From Mycolicibacterium frederiksbergense (lineage in GTDB: Bacteria; Actinomycetota; Actinomycetes; Mycobacteriales; Mycobacteriaceae): a stretch of DNA of 64,000 nucleotides. The DNA lies in assembly GCF_029893345.1 (NCBI RefSeq), contig NZ_JARXVE010000001.1, positions 434,001 through 498,000 on the forward strand, read 5' to 3'. Below, piece after piece: positions 23,587 through 32,148 of the stretch. The stretch's first letter is position 1. Every line of letters begins with the position of its first letter. The translations under genes were made by a program, and so were the position numbers. The notes under the pieces were generated by a model. That model had not been told where the DNA came from. It worked only from the letters and a program-made list of their open reading frames with translations, and ran no database searches.

Positions 23587-24915
23587 GTGGATTGTCGACT
23601 CGCCTATATCGACCAGGCATCGTTCCTCAGCTTCCGGGCGCTGGGGCGCGGGCCCCTCATGCAGTACACGTGGATCTACGATCGCCCGGTCGACCTCGCT
23701 GGAATCCGCCGATTCCAGCGCAATTTGGCCGACGGCATGCTCGGTCGTCGGATCGAGCGGTCACCGTTGCCGTTCGGGCGGCACCGTTGGGTTGCGTCGT
23801 CCGGTCCGGCCGACATCGCTGTCTCCGTCACGGAGTGCGCCCGCGCCGAAGTGGGGAGGTGGGCCGATGAACGGATCCGGTTGCCGATCGATCCCGAACA
23901 TGGCCCGGCGTGGCATCTCGGTGTGCAGCCCTTCACCGACGGCGGCGCGGCGGTGTCCTTGGTGGCCTCGCACTCGGTGGTCGACGGTCAGGGCATGACG
24001 ATCGCAATCGTCGATGCGGTGAACGGATTCAACCGTGAATTGGGTTATTCCGAGCCGGGATCGCGGTTGCGCAGGCAGGCACTGGCCCAGGACATCAGAG
24101 CCGCGGTCCGCTCGGTACCCGAGCTCGGCAAGGCCGCGGTATCGGCGGTGCGGGTGGCTCGGGCTGAACGTGAGGATCTGGCAACGTCGTTCAAGACGGC
24201 CGGCGAGGAACCACCGACCGGCGACGACATTCCGGTACTGGCGCCGACCGTAGCGGTGTTCATCGATCTGGACCAGTGGGATGACCGCGCGAGACAGCTT
24301 GGCGGCACCAGCAACTCGTTGTTCGCGGGGCTGGCCACGCGACTGGGGCGGATGTTGGGCCGCGGCGGCGACGACGGGTTGGTCACACTGTCGTGGCCGG
24401 TCAGCGATCGCACCGAAGGCGACACCCGTGCCAATGCTCTGATCGCCGCGAAGATGCGGGCCGACCCGGACATCGTGATCACCGACCTGAATCCGGTACG
24501 TAGCGCGATGAAATCGGCGCTTGCGGAGTCCGGCGAACTGTCCGCCCGGTTGCTCGCTCCGCTGCCGCTCACGCCGTTCACCCCGCAGGCGTTGGTGCGG
24601 CGGCTGGAGGCGATGGTGGTGTCCGTCGACAACCCGATCGGCTGCTCCAATATCGGCGAACTCGACCCGGCGATGAACCGTCCCGACGGAACCGACGCGG
24701 ATCTCGTCTCGCTGCGGCTGCTCGAGCCTCAGATCACCACGCGCGTGCTGAACCGGATCGGCGGGTATCTCTCGCTGGTGTCAGGACGAGTGCATGGGCG
24801 GATCTTCATCAGCGTGGGCGCATGGACGGTCGGTGCCGCGAACACCAAAGAGGCCCTGCGTGAGGTTGTGGGTCGAGGCCTCGCCGACTTCGGACTGTCC
24901 GGAATCGTCGAATAG
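23587..24915 (+). CDS. WES/DGAT-like acyltransferase of the LOS locus, paralogue 3
   Basis: About 442 residues, the third paralogue, placed after the FadD gene rather than next to the other two. The active-site motif is SLVASHSVVDGQG, again HxxxDG but diverged (HSVVDG against HCLGDG). [17 protein letters not shown] is conserved, while the C-terminal region reads NPIGCSNIGELDPAM. GTG 23587 gives a protein colinear with paralogue 1. The frame is open upstream through the end of the FadD gene, so an overlapping start up to ATG 23506 cannot be excluded. It ends 3 bp before the convergent Gap-type gene. Confidence 0.72.
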   Translation: MDCRLAYIDQASFLSFRALGRGPLMQYTWIYDRPVDLAGIRRFQRNLADGMLGRRIERSPLPFGRHRWVASSGPADIAVSVTECARAEVGRWADERIRLPIDPEHGPAWHLGVQPFTDGGAAVSLVASHSVVDGQGMTIAIVDAVNGFNRELGYSEPGSRLRRQALAQDIRAAVRSVPELGKAAVSAVRVARAEREDLATSFKTAGEEPPTGDDIPVLAPTVAVFIDLDQWDDRARQLGGTSNSLFAGLATRLGRMLGRGGDDGLVTLSWPVSDRTEGDTRANALIAAKMRADPDIVITDLNPVRSAMKSALAESGELSARLLAPLPLTPFTPQALVRRLEAMVVSVDNPIGCSNIGELDPAMNRPDGTDADLVSLRLLEPQITTRVLNRIGGYLSLVSGRVHGRIFISVGAWTVGAANTKEALREVVGRGLADFGLSGIVE

Positions 24916-24918
24916 CGG

Positions 24919-25626
24919 TCAGCGCCCGGCGATTCCGATACTGATCAGCACGCAGCCCGCGATGGCGAGCACCATTGCGAAATCACGACGGCGCCGAGCG
25001 CGGATCCAGAGCTGAAACGATGCGAGCGACGAGCGCGTCCGGTCCGGGGCCAGGGCGTAGCTGATCAAGGGCACCGCCGACACGATGTTGGCGACCAGAA
25101 GATAGATACCGAGGGTCAGTGCTTTCGCCCATACGGACACGCTCGATGCGCCGATCACGACGAGCAACGCCATGTATTCGACCGACGGCAAGGCGGTGCT
25201 GACCCCCATCACGCCCGACACCCACGGTGCAGTGCCGAGCGATTTGCGTTGGAATAGACCGGTTTTCCTGCCGAGAATGCCTGTGCGTTCGTTGTCGGGC
25301 GGAGGATCTACACCGCCTGCCGGGACCTTGCTACGGGACCGGCTGCCGACTGAGATGTTGCTGGCCAAGGCTGCCGCGAGCAGCAATGCCAGTACCCCAA
25401 CGGCGAGTTGTACCGTTGCGCCGTCGATCTCCGGGACACTGAACAACCCACGGTGGACCACGAACACCACGAGGATCGCGACCGCCGAGCTCATCGCGAC
25501 ACCGCCGGCCAGGTAGGCCGCCAATTGGAGTATCGGCCGGGGCCGGCTCAGCACGACGAGGATGAAACCGATTCGCGTCGGATCAAAATTCACCGCGATG
25601 GCAAGTGCCAGAACGGTGGTCCACAT
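24919..25626 (-). CDS. Gap/Sap-family lipid-addressing membrane protein
   Basis: A 235-residue integral membrane protein with about six hydrophobic segments and an Arg/Lys-rich central loop (about 90-125). It begins MWTTVLALAIAVNFDPTRIG, typical of the sulfolipid-1/glycopeptidolipid addressing family. Such small proteins are needed, with MmpL pumps, to deliver complex lipids to the cell surface, so a role in LOS export is likely. The frame continues upstream into the glycosyltransferase gene, but the start at ATG 25626 gives the family N-terminus. It lies 11 bp after the glycosyltransferase stop on the same strand. Confidence 0.8.
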   Translation of the reverse strand: MWTTVLALAIAVNFDPTRIGFILVVLSRPRPILQLAAYLAGGVAMSSAVAILVVFVVHRGLFSVPEIDGATVQLAVGVLALLLAAALASNISVGSRSRSKVPAGGVDPPPDNERTGILGRKTGLFQRKSLGTAPWVSGVMGVSTALPSVEYMALLVVIGASSVSVWAKALTLGIYLLVANIVSAVPLISYALAPDRTRSSLASFQLWIRARRRRDFAMVLAIAGCVLISIGIAGR

Positions 25627-25637
25627 AGCAGAAGACC

Positions 25638-26882
25638 CTACCGGTGTCCCGCGGCGGCGGTCTCTTCGAGCAGGCGTACGGCCGTCGCGACACTGACTTC
25701 CGGCGTTGTCATGGCTGCGCCCAATTCGGCCGCGCGCGCGGCGCATTCCGGTCGAAGCACGGTCCGTAACGCTGCTCGGAGCGATTTCGGGGTGACGCTG
25801 GAAAAACGCTGCGAGAAACCGACGTTGAGCCGCTTGATCTGACGGGCGAAGATCGGCTGATCGGCGGCCACCCACAGGATCAGGGTGGGCACCCCGGCCC
25901 GTAGCCCCGCAGCGGTGGTGCCCGCGCCGCCATGATGCACGACAGCGCGACAACGCGGGAAAACTGCAGCGTGGTTGACTGCCCCGACCACCTTGACGTG
26001 GTCGGCCAAGCGGTTGTCGGCCAGATCCCACACACCCGAACTGATCAACGCGCGCTGGCCCAGTTCAGCACACGTGTCGGAGATCAGTTGAACTGCGGCG
26101 GCGGGGTTCTCGACGGGCATACTGCCGAATCCGAAGTAGATCGGTGGCTCGCCGGCGGCGATCCAGGCGGACACCTCGTCATCGTTGTCGGTGCCCAAGC
26201 CCATGGTGATCGCGCCGACCAGCGGTCGAGTGCCGCCCCATTCCGCCGACAAGCCGGGAAAGAGATGCTCGTCGTAGGCCTGAATCTCCAGTGCACCGCT
26301 CTCCACGATGCGCCGGACCGAACGGACCCGTGCAGGCGGGAGGTTCAACTCTCGTCGTTGAGCGTCCTCGGCCTTCTTGGACAGGCGCCACAGTGCCCAT
26401 TCGAGGCCGGCGAACCCCGACCGGATCGCCCACTTCGGCACCGGTACCGGCACGATCTGACTGTTGGGGCGGGCCGGGAAGTAATGTAGCGCGGCCAATG
26501 GAATGCCGTGGTGCTCGGCGACATTGGCGGCGACTTCCTGATACGTGGTGCCGGTCAGGATCAAGTCGGCCCCGCGGGCCAATGGAGTCAGTGCGTCGTT
26601 CATATCCGCCCAGCCCTCGGCGATGTATGCGATGCCCTCTCGCAAGGCTGTCACCGGGTTCTGCGGCTTCCAGAAATTGCGGAATACATCGTTGTCGAGT
26701 TGTTTCTGGGAATCGACTCCGTAGGCCGTTGCAGGGGCCAGTCCGACCTTCTCGACGAACTCGATCAGATTGGGCGGGACGGCCATCCGGACTTCATGGC
26801 CACGTTCGCGCAGGGCGAGACCGACCGCCGCGCATGGCTCGATATCGCCTCGAGTTCCATGAACTGCCACGACAAACTTCAC
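25638..26882 (-). CDS. Glycosyltransferase, UGT/GT1 fold
   Basis: About 414 residues resembling the Gtf enzymes of glycopeptidolipid and LOS loci (Rv1524/Rv1526c type). The N-terminus KFVVAVHGTRGDIEPCAAVG is the glycosyltransferase 28/UGT acceptor-domain start. The C-terminal nucleotide-sugar block is VVHHGGAGTTAAGLRAGVP followed by ADQPIFA. It would add a sugar to a lipid core in the cytoplasm. GTG 26882 gives the canonical MKFV start; GTG 26888 or ATG 26915 in the same frame are alternatives. It is probably co-transcribed with the Gap-type gene. Confidence 0.85.
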   Translation of the reverse strand: MKFVVAVHGTRGDIEPCAAVGLALRERGHEVRMAVPPNLIEFVEKVGLAPATAYGVDSQKQLDNDVFRNFWKPQNPVTALREGIAYIAEGWADMNDALTPLARGADLILTGTTYQEVAANVAEHHGIPLAALHYFPARPNSQIVPVPVPKWAIRSGFAGLEWALWRLSKKAEDAQRRELNLPPARVRSVRRIVESGALEIQAYDEHLFPGLSAEWGGTRPLVGAITMGLGTDNDDEVSAWIAAGEPPIYFGFGSMPVENPAAAVQLISDTCAELGQRALISSGVWDLADNRLADHVKVVGAVNHAAVFPRCRAVVHHGGAGTTAAGLRAGVPTLILWVAADQPIFARQIKRLNVGFSQRFSSVTPKSLRAALRTVLRPECAARAAELGAAMTTPEVSVATAVRLLEETAAAGHR

Positions 26883-27084
26883 TGCCACCCCGCTGTCGGA
26901 TCGGGCGCCGGACACCCTGATTTCGCTACACGCTAGCGGTTACCCGGCCGTTGTGGTGAACACGCCTATTGTCGACTTAGCCACGGGCGCGCCGAACTTT
27001 GGGTTCGGTGCCCATCGTTGCAGCATCCGATCGTTGTGATGCATTGCCGCAGTTCGTAGCCGATGTTTGCGTGGATCTGCCGTG

Positions 27085-27090
27085 TAGCCT
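27085..27090 (+). promoter_or_regulatory. -10 box TAGCCT before mmpL
   Basis: TAGCCT ends immediately before an ATG at 27091 and six bases before the in-frame ATG at 27097. If the box is used, only the second ATG can lie in the transcript. Confidence 0.45.
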
Positions 27091-27096
27091 ATGGGG

Positions 27097-30000
27097 ATGT
27101 TGAGCCGCGCCAAGATCCGCGGCGCGTTCGCTCGCGTTGGATTCGCAGGTCTTGGACGGCTGGTGATCCAGCGTCCGCTGACAATCATCGTCGGCTGGTT
27201 GCTGCTCGCCCTGTCGCTATGGCTGGCCGTTCCATCTTTGATGGAGGTGGCCCAGAAGAACCCGCCTGATTTCCTGCCCGCCGATGCGCCGGTGCTGGTG
27301 GCGGGTCAGAAGATGAAGGACGCATTTCACGAGGCTGACGCGGGCAATTTCGCGGTCGTCGTGCTGAGTAATGAAAACGGCTTGACCACGGCCGACGAGG
27401 ACACCTACCGGAACTTGGTCGCGCAGTTGAAGGCCAACAGCGCGAGTGTGACGTCCACTCAGAACTTCGTCGACATTCCCGAGTTGCGCGAGGCCATGAC
27501 GAGCAAGGACCAGAAAGCCTGGACCTTGCCGATGAGTATGTCCGGAACGATGGGGACCGGGCCGGGCCAGGAGGCCTATCGCAGCGCGATCAAAACCGTC
27601 AACGAGGCCACCCAGAATTCGGCCCTCGCGGTGAATGTCGTCGGCGCCGCGGCAACTTTCGACGACATCGACAAGATCGGTGCGCGTGATCAGCACATCA
27701 TCGAGATCGCCACCGTGGTCATGGTGCTCACGATCTTGACCATCGTGTACCGGAATCTGGTCGCGATGCTGATCCCGCTGATCACCATCGGTGTGTCGAT
27801 GATCGTTGCGCAGCAGGTGGTGGCGGCCCTGGGCGAACTGGGACTCGGGCTCGGGCCACAGACCATCGTGCTGATGACCGGCATGCTGATGGGCGCCGGG
27901 ACGGACTACGCGGTGTTCCTGTTCAGCCGGTATCAGGAGTTGCTGCGCGGCGGCATGAGTTCCGACGTGGCCGTCATCAGCGCGCTGACATCGATCGGCG
28001 AGGTGATAGCGGGGTCGGCGGCGACTGTCGGAGTCACTTTCCTGGGATTGCTGTTCACCAAGTTGGGGGCCTTTTCGACGGTCGGTCCGGCCCTGGCGGT
28101 GACCGTCCTCATCGGTTTCCTGGCCTCGGTCAGCCTGCTTCCCGCACTGATCACACTCGCTGGACGCCGCGGTTGGATCAACCCCCGCCGGGACGTGACC
28201 GGCAGGTTCTGGCGCCGGTCGGGCATCCACGTGGTGCGGCGGCCGGTCATCCACCTCGGCGGCAGCCTGGTGGTTCTGGTGGCACTGGCCGGTTGTGCGG
28301 CCATGGTCAAGTTCAACTACGACGACCGCAAGGCGTTACCCGCTGACTCCTCGAGTAACCGTGGCTACGAGGCGATGGACAAGCATTTCCCCATCAGCCA
28401 GACCCTGCAACAGTTCATCCTCATCGAATCTCCGCACGATCTGCGGACACCCAAGGCGCTCGCTGACATGGAGCAGCTGGCCCAGCGGGTCAGCCAGATG
28501 CCGGACATCGATGTGGTGCGCGGTATCACGCGGCCGACAGGAGAGGTCCTCGAACAGGCCAAGGCCACCTACCAGGCCGGCGAAGTGGGCGGCAAACTCC
28601 GCGACGCATCCAACCTCATCGAGGACAACAACGCGAACCTCGACATGTTGTCCGGGGGCGCGAATCAACTCGCCGATGTGCTGGGCCAGGTGCGCACCCA
28701 GGTCATCGGGGCGATCGGCTCCGTTCGCGGTCTGGTGGGCGCACTGTCGACCATGCAGACCCGGTTCGGAGGGGACAAGACGCTCACCGACGTCGATGGG
28801 ACGGCCAAACTGGTTGGCAACATGCATTCGCTCGGTGATGCGCTGAAGAAGAATCTCGCCCAGGCCAAGGACATTCACGATTGGGCGCTGCCCGCGGTCA
28901 CCGCCCTCAATGCCAGTGCGGCCTGCAACATCGATCCTGCGTGTGTGTCGTCGCGAGCCGATCTGCAACGCATCGTCAACGCCTACGACGACGGGGCCGC
29001 CAACACCATCGCGGACCTCAGCCGGCAACTTGAGTCCACTCAAGGCAGTGACACCCTCGATGATGCGGTCCGCGATTTGGGGACGACGATGACCACGGCG
29101 ACCAACGCGCTACGGCAGTTGGGCATGGGTGATCCGAAAGGGCTGCAGCGCAAGATCGACACCGCGGTGGACGGGGCCAACCTGCTGGCGGACTCGAGTC
29201 GCCAGCTCGCGGACGGGGTGCAGATGCTCGTCGACCAGACCAGGAATATGGGCGGAGGCCTCGACCAGGCGTCCAGTTTTCTGCTCGGGATGAAGCGGGA
29301 TGCGGCGAATCCGCCCATGTCAGGTTTCTACATTCCGCCGGAAATCCTCACCCAGAACGAATTCGAGAAGGCCGCAAAACTATTCGTGTCTGACGATGGT
29401 CACGTGGTGCGCTATCTCGTCCAGACGGCGCTGAACCCGTTCGGCAGCGACGCGATGGATCAGATCGATCGCATCATCGCGACGGCGGACAGTGCGAGGC
29501 CGAACACGACACTGTCTGACGCGAAGATCTCGATGGTGGGCTTCTCGGCGGTCAACCGTGATATCCGGGGTTATTACAACGCCGATATCCGTTACATCGT
29601 GTTCATTACGCTGCTCGTGGTCTTCCTGATTCTGGTGGCGCTGTTGCGGTCCGTCGTCGCACCGCTGTACCTGGTGCTTTCGGTGGTGCTGTCGTACCTC
29701 TCGGCACTGGGGATCGGTGTCGTGTTCTTTCAGTTCATCCTGGGGCAGGAACTCTCGTGGAGTGTTCCGGGATTGGCATTCTTGGTTCTTGTCGCCGTTG
29801 GCGCCGACTACAACCTGCTGCTGATTTCCCGAATCCGCGAAGAAGCGCGAGTTGGCATCCGGTCCGGTGTCGTCCGGACCGTGGGGGCGACGGGCGGAGT
29901 GATCACTTCAGCCGGCCTGATCTTCGCCGCCTCGATGCTCGCGCTGACGGTGAGCAGCATCGGCAGTATCGTGCAGATCGGATTCATCATCGGCGTGGGA

Positions 30001-30210
30001 TTGTTGCTCGACACGTTCCTGGTGCGGACGATCACCGTGCCCGCGGCTGCCGTGCTGATCGGAAAGTACAACTGGTGGCCGTCAAAAACCCGCCACGGCA
30101 AGCGAGCCGATCCGGGTGCAGCGGACGTCGCCGGTCAGGACCAGGAGCGCGACGGGGTCGCCGAGGAGTCGACGTGTACCGAGCTCGATTTGTCCGAGCC
30201 TGCGGTGTAA
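27097..30210 (+). CDS. mmpL: MmpL-family RND lipid transporter
   Basis: About 1037 residues with the MmpL layout: TM1 near residues 25-45, a large periplasmic domain, TM2-6, a second very large periplasmic domain (about 400-830) rich in coiled-coil sequence, then TM7-12. The proton-relay Asp-Tyr pairs are present in GAGTDYAVFLFSRYQE (about 270) and VGADYNLLLISRIREE (about 903). MmpL proteins export trehalose-based and other complex lipids; in this place it corresponds to mmpL12 of pks5 loci and probably exports the LOS precursor. ATG 27097 fits the leaderless promoter. Confidence 0.9.
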   Translation: MLSRAKIRGAFARVGFAGLGRLVIQRPLTIIVGWLLLALSLWLAVPSLMEVAQKNPPDFLPADAPVLVAGQKMKDAFHEADAGNFAVVVLSNENGLTTADEDTYRNLVAQLKANSASVTSTQNFVDIPELREAMTSKDQKAWTLPMSMSGTMGTGPGQEAYRSAIKTVNEATQNSALAVNVVGAAATFDDIDKIGARDQHIIEIATVVMVLTILTIVYRNLVAMLIPLITIGVSMIVAQQVVAALGELGLGLGPQTIVLMTGMLMGAGTDYAVFLFSRYQELLRGGMSSDVAVISALTSIGEVIAGSAATVGVTFLGLLFTKLGAFSTVGPALAVTVLIGFLASVSLLPALITLAGRRGWINPRRDVTGRFWRRSGIHVVRRPVIHLGGSLVVLVALAGCAAMVKFNYDDRKALPADSSSNRGYEAMDKHFPISQTLQQFILIESPHDLRTPKALADMEQLAQRVSQMPDIDVVRGITRPTGEVLEQAKATYQAGEVGGKLRDASNLIEDNNANLDMLSGGANQLADVLGQVRTQVIGAIGSVRGLVGALSTMQTRFGGDKTLTDVDGTAKLVGNMHSLGDALKKNLAQAKDIHDWALPAVTALNASAACNIDPACVSSRADLQRIVNAYDDGAANTIADLSRQLESTQGSDTLDDAVRDLGTTMTTATNALRQLGMGDPKGLQRKIDTAVDGANLLADSSRQLADGVQMLVDQTRNMGGGLDQASSFLLGMKRDAANPPMSGFYIPPEILTQNEFEKAAKLFVSDDGHVVRYLVQTALNPFGSDAMDQIDRIIATADSARPNTTLSDAKISMVGFSAVNRDIRGYYNADIRYIVFITLLVVFLILVALLRSVVAPLYLVLSVVLSYLSALGIGVVFFQFILGQELSWSVPGLAFLVLVAVGADYNLLLISRIREEARVGIRSGVVRTVGATGGVITSAGLIFAASMLALTVSSIGSIVQIGFIIGVGLLLDTFLVRTITVPAAAVLIGKYNWWPSKTRHGKRADPGAADVAGQDQERDGVAEESTCTELDLSEPAV

Positions 30211-30253
30211 CTCACCGATTCAAGCAGGGGCTCGCGGACGTTGACCCGAATGC

Positions 30254-30988
30254 TCACTGCCGACTCGGCGCCAGCCACCGCGTTTTGATCCGCCAGGAAT
30301 GCGCGGCGGCGAGCGCGAATACCGCACCGCAGGCGCAGGCGAACAACCACACCAGTCGGCCGTTTTCGATCGGCTGCAGCGCCGGCACCAGCGAAGTGAC
30401 GATCCGGGTCGTGCACGCCAGCATCCCGCTGATCGACGCGAACAGGTAGATGTTGGCGATCCGGCGCGACCGAGGGTCTCGGCGCAGCACCAGCGTGGCG
30501 CGTGCGCCGTAGACCAGGAGATACATCAGGGTGGCGCAAAGCAGGATCCAATAGGCGCTGAGCCAGAAGTCGGTGGGTACCTGGAAGAAATCGGGCCGGT
30601 ACACCTCGACGCCGTTGCCCATCGAGAACGTGGCCAGCAGCAGCGGGATACATATGGTGGCCGGACGCTCCACGTACTGCTTGAACGAGCGTTGCATCGC
30701 ATCGTCGTCCTGCAGCCGGCCCAGGGCGTTGTACACGATTGCCGAGGCGGCCACGATGTAGGCGTCGTGCCCGATGTAGTCTTCGAGGTTCCATTTTCCG
30801 GTCAGGTCATGCAGACGCTGTCCGATGGTTTCGGAAGCCCACGGAGACATCAGTAGGACCGCGACCCCCTGCAGGGCGATGTTGAGCGTGGCCGCGACCT
30901 CCCACCTGCAGCTCCAGGTGAGCCGCCTGATCCACAGGCTCCAGACGATGCACACCAGGGTGACGGTGATAAGTATGGCGACGGACAT
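30254..30988 (-). CDS. Seven-helix membrane protein of unknown function
   Basis: A 244-residue protein with about seven hydrophobic helices and no recognised catalytic motif. It contains WNLEDYIGHDAYIVAASAIV and PATICIPLLLATFSMGNG. It resembles in outline the membrane modules of MAB_1171c-type proteins that sit beside small HTH regulators in actinobacteria, but this is a recollection and not a firm assignment. It follows the HTH gene by 48 bp on the same strand, so the two are probably one unit. Confidence 0.6.
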   Translation of the reverse strand: MSVAILITVTLVCIVWSLWIRRLTWSCRWEVAATLNIALQGVAVLLMSPWASETIGQRLHDLTGKWNLEDYIGHDAYIVAASAIVYNALGRLQDDDAMQRSFKQYVERPATICIPLLLATFSMGNGVEVYRPDFFQVPTDFWLSAYWILLCATLMYLLVYGARATLVLRRDPRSRRIANIYLFASISGMLACTTRIVTSLVPALQPIENGRLVWLFACACGAVFALAAAHSWRIKTRWLAPSRQ

Positions 30989-31036
30989 CAGACCTTGCCT
31001 CGGGCAGATTCGCGGGTCAGCAGAAATTCCGGGTGT

Positions 31037-31402
31037 TTACAGTGGTGGCGCGTCGGGCCGAACGGTCAGCTGGGTCAGTTTCTTGGCCCGTTCAGGCGCG
31101 GTCAGAACCCGGGTGGTCTCCACCGGGCCGACCGTCATCGGCGCAGATTCCATGTAGTGCCAGACTTCCTGACGGCTCATCAGCCCGAACCGAATCTGCA
31201 GGTCGGGGTAGCTCAACTGGAAGCGATCGGCTACTTGCCGCAGCTCCTCAGCGTTGGGGTAATCGGCTTCTTTTATCCGCCGGTAATACGTGCTGCTGGA
31301 TACGCCGAGCGCCGCGTACACCGCCTTGGCGTCGACCTCGCCATCCAGTAGGTAGTCAAGCAGGGCCTTGAGTTGCCTGCCGTTCTCATCGGTTCGCGGC
31401 AT
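31037..31402 (-). CDS. Small helix-turn-helix regulator
   Basis: A 121-residue protein. Residues about 18-60 (AVYAALGVSSSTYYRRIKEA, then ELRQVADRFQL) form an HTH of the kind found in XRE-like or phage-type repressors. A short C-terminal tail has no sensor domain that I recognise. It probably regulates itself, the downstream 7-TM gene and/or the divergent gene at 31540. ATG 31402 is supported by a -10 box TATGGT six bases upstream; a longer frame from 31477 is less likely. Confidence 0.65.
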   Translation of the reverse strand: MPRTDENGRQLKALLDYLLDGEVDAKAVYAALGVSSSTYYRRIKEADYPNAEELRQVADRFQLSYPDLQIRFGLMSRQEVWHYMESAPMTVGPVETTRVLTAPERAKKLTQLTVRPDAPPL

Positions 31403-31408
31403 CACAAC

Positions 31409-31414
31409 ACCATA
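31409..31414 (-). promoter_or_regulatory. -10 box TATGGT, leaderless start of the HTH gene
   Basis: On the minus strand TATGGT is followed by six bases and ATG 31402, the leaderless arrangement. Confidence 0.45.
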
Positions 31415-31471
31415 GACCGGGCGCGGGGCGACAGATGTGGCAAACCGGCGTGAACCGACTAATGGCGTAAT

Positions 31472-31485
31472 TGACAACGGTGTCA
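31472..31485. promoter_or_regulatory. Palindrome TGACA-N4-TGTCA between divergent genes
   Basis: A perfect 5-4-5 inverted repeat in the intergenic space between the HTH gene and the gene at 31540. It is a likely binding site for the adjacent regulator. Confidence 0.45.
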
Positions 31486-31502
31486 GAGTTTTGGCAAGGC
31501 TC

Positions 31503-31516
31503 TCCCATTTTTGGGA
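31503..31516. promoter_or_regulatory. Palindrome TCCCA-N4-TGGGA between divergent genes
   Basis: A second perfect 5-4-5 inverted repeat, 17 bp beyond the first and just before a -10-like TAGGTT (31522-31527) for the plus-strand gene. It could occlude that promoter. Confidence 0.4.
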
Positions 31517-31539
31517 TTACTTAGGTTAACGTCCCAGAT

Positions 31540-32106
31540 ATGTCTGTTTCCGTCCTGCCCGATGCGTCCGGCTCGGGTTCATGGATAGCCGACTACGGAA
31601 CCGCTAGTCCGCCACTGGTTTCAGATATGGCAACGCTGTGGAGTTCGTTGGACACGGTGTTGGCCGCCGAGCTTCACGGAGCGCATCTCGCGATGGGGTG
31701 CACGCCCCAGGAACTGCTGTTGGCCGCGCTGGGCCGGACGGTTGCCCGCACGATCGGCGACGGCATGCTGATCGTGGACGTTCATCGCGATCCCGGTCAT
31801 GCCGGCGTGCGCAGGGTCGGGGTGGCCTGTGTGTCACGACGCGGTTTGTCCGGACCGGAACTGCTGGCGGCGGCTCGTCCGGGCGCAGGCGGTAGCGAAT
31901 CCGCGCGGGCCGACATGGGCTTCGCCTACGGCGAGGGCGTCGGCTTGGGCGACTCCGGGCATCCGCTGGCGGTCCACATTCGCCGCGACACCGACGCCAC
32001 GCTGCTTCTGCACTGGCGGTTCGACACGCGCAGTTTCGACCACTGCACGGTGCAGGAACTGGCCGAGCAGTTTCCGCTGGCGCTGATCGAGGTCACCTCC
32101 GGGTAG
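31540..32106 (+). CDS. Stand-alone C-terminal half of a condensation-like domain
   Basis: A 188-residue protein that resembles only the second lobe of NRPS condensation/epimerisation domains. TPQELLLAALGRTVARTIGDG corresponds to their helix before the DVxxxGR strand, and the end, with WRFDTRSFDHCTVQELAEQF, matches their C-terminal WxYxxxxHxxxTVxxLAxxF block. The catalytic HHxxxDG lobe is absent, so it cannot be a normal acyl/peptidyl transferase. It is divergent from the HTH gene and upstream of the ileS T-box. Its function is unknown; the similarity was judged by eye. Confidence 0.55.
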   Translation: MSVSVLPDASGSGSWIADYGTASPPLVSDMATLWSSLDTVLAAELHGAHLAMGCTPQELLLAALGRTVARTIGDGMLIVDVHRDPGHAGVRRVGVACVSRRGLSGPELLAAARPGAGGSESARADMGFAYGEGVGLGDSGHPLAVHIRRDTDATLLLHWRFDTRSFDHCTVQELAEQFPLALIEVTSG

Positions 32107-32136
32107 GCGTGATTTCACCCGATTTGCGACGCTCAT

Positions 32137-32142
32137 TAGACT
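32137..32142 (+). promoter_or_regulatory. -10 box TAGACT for the ileS T-box transcript
   Basis: TAGACT (TANNNT) lies 31 bp after the preceding stop codon and would start transcription near 32149, just before the T-box stem I. Confidence 0.4.
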
Positions 32143-32148
32143 TGGAAC

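Noticed and set aside
24900..24925. Terminator between paralogue 3 and the Gap-type gene
   Set aside because: The two stop codons are only about 3 bp apart and no hairpin can be drawn in the gap.
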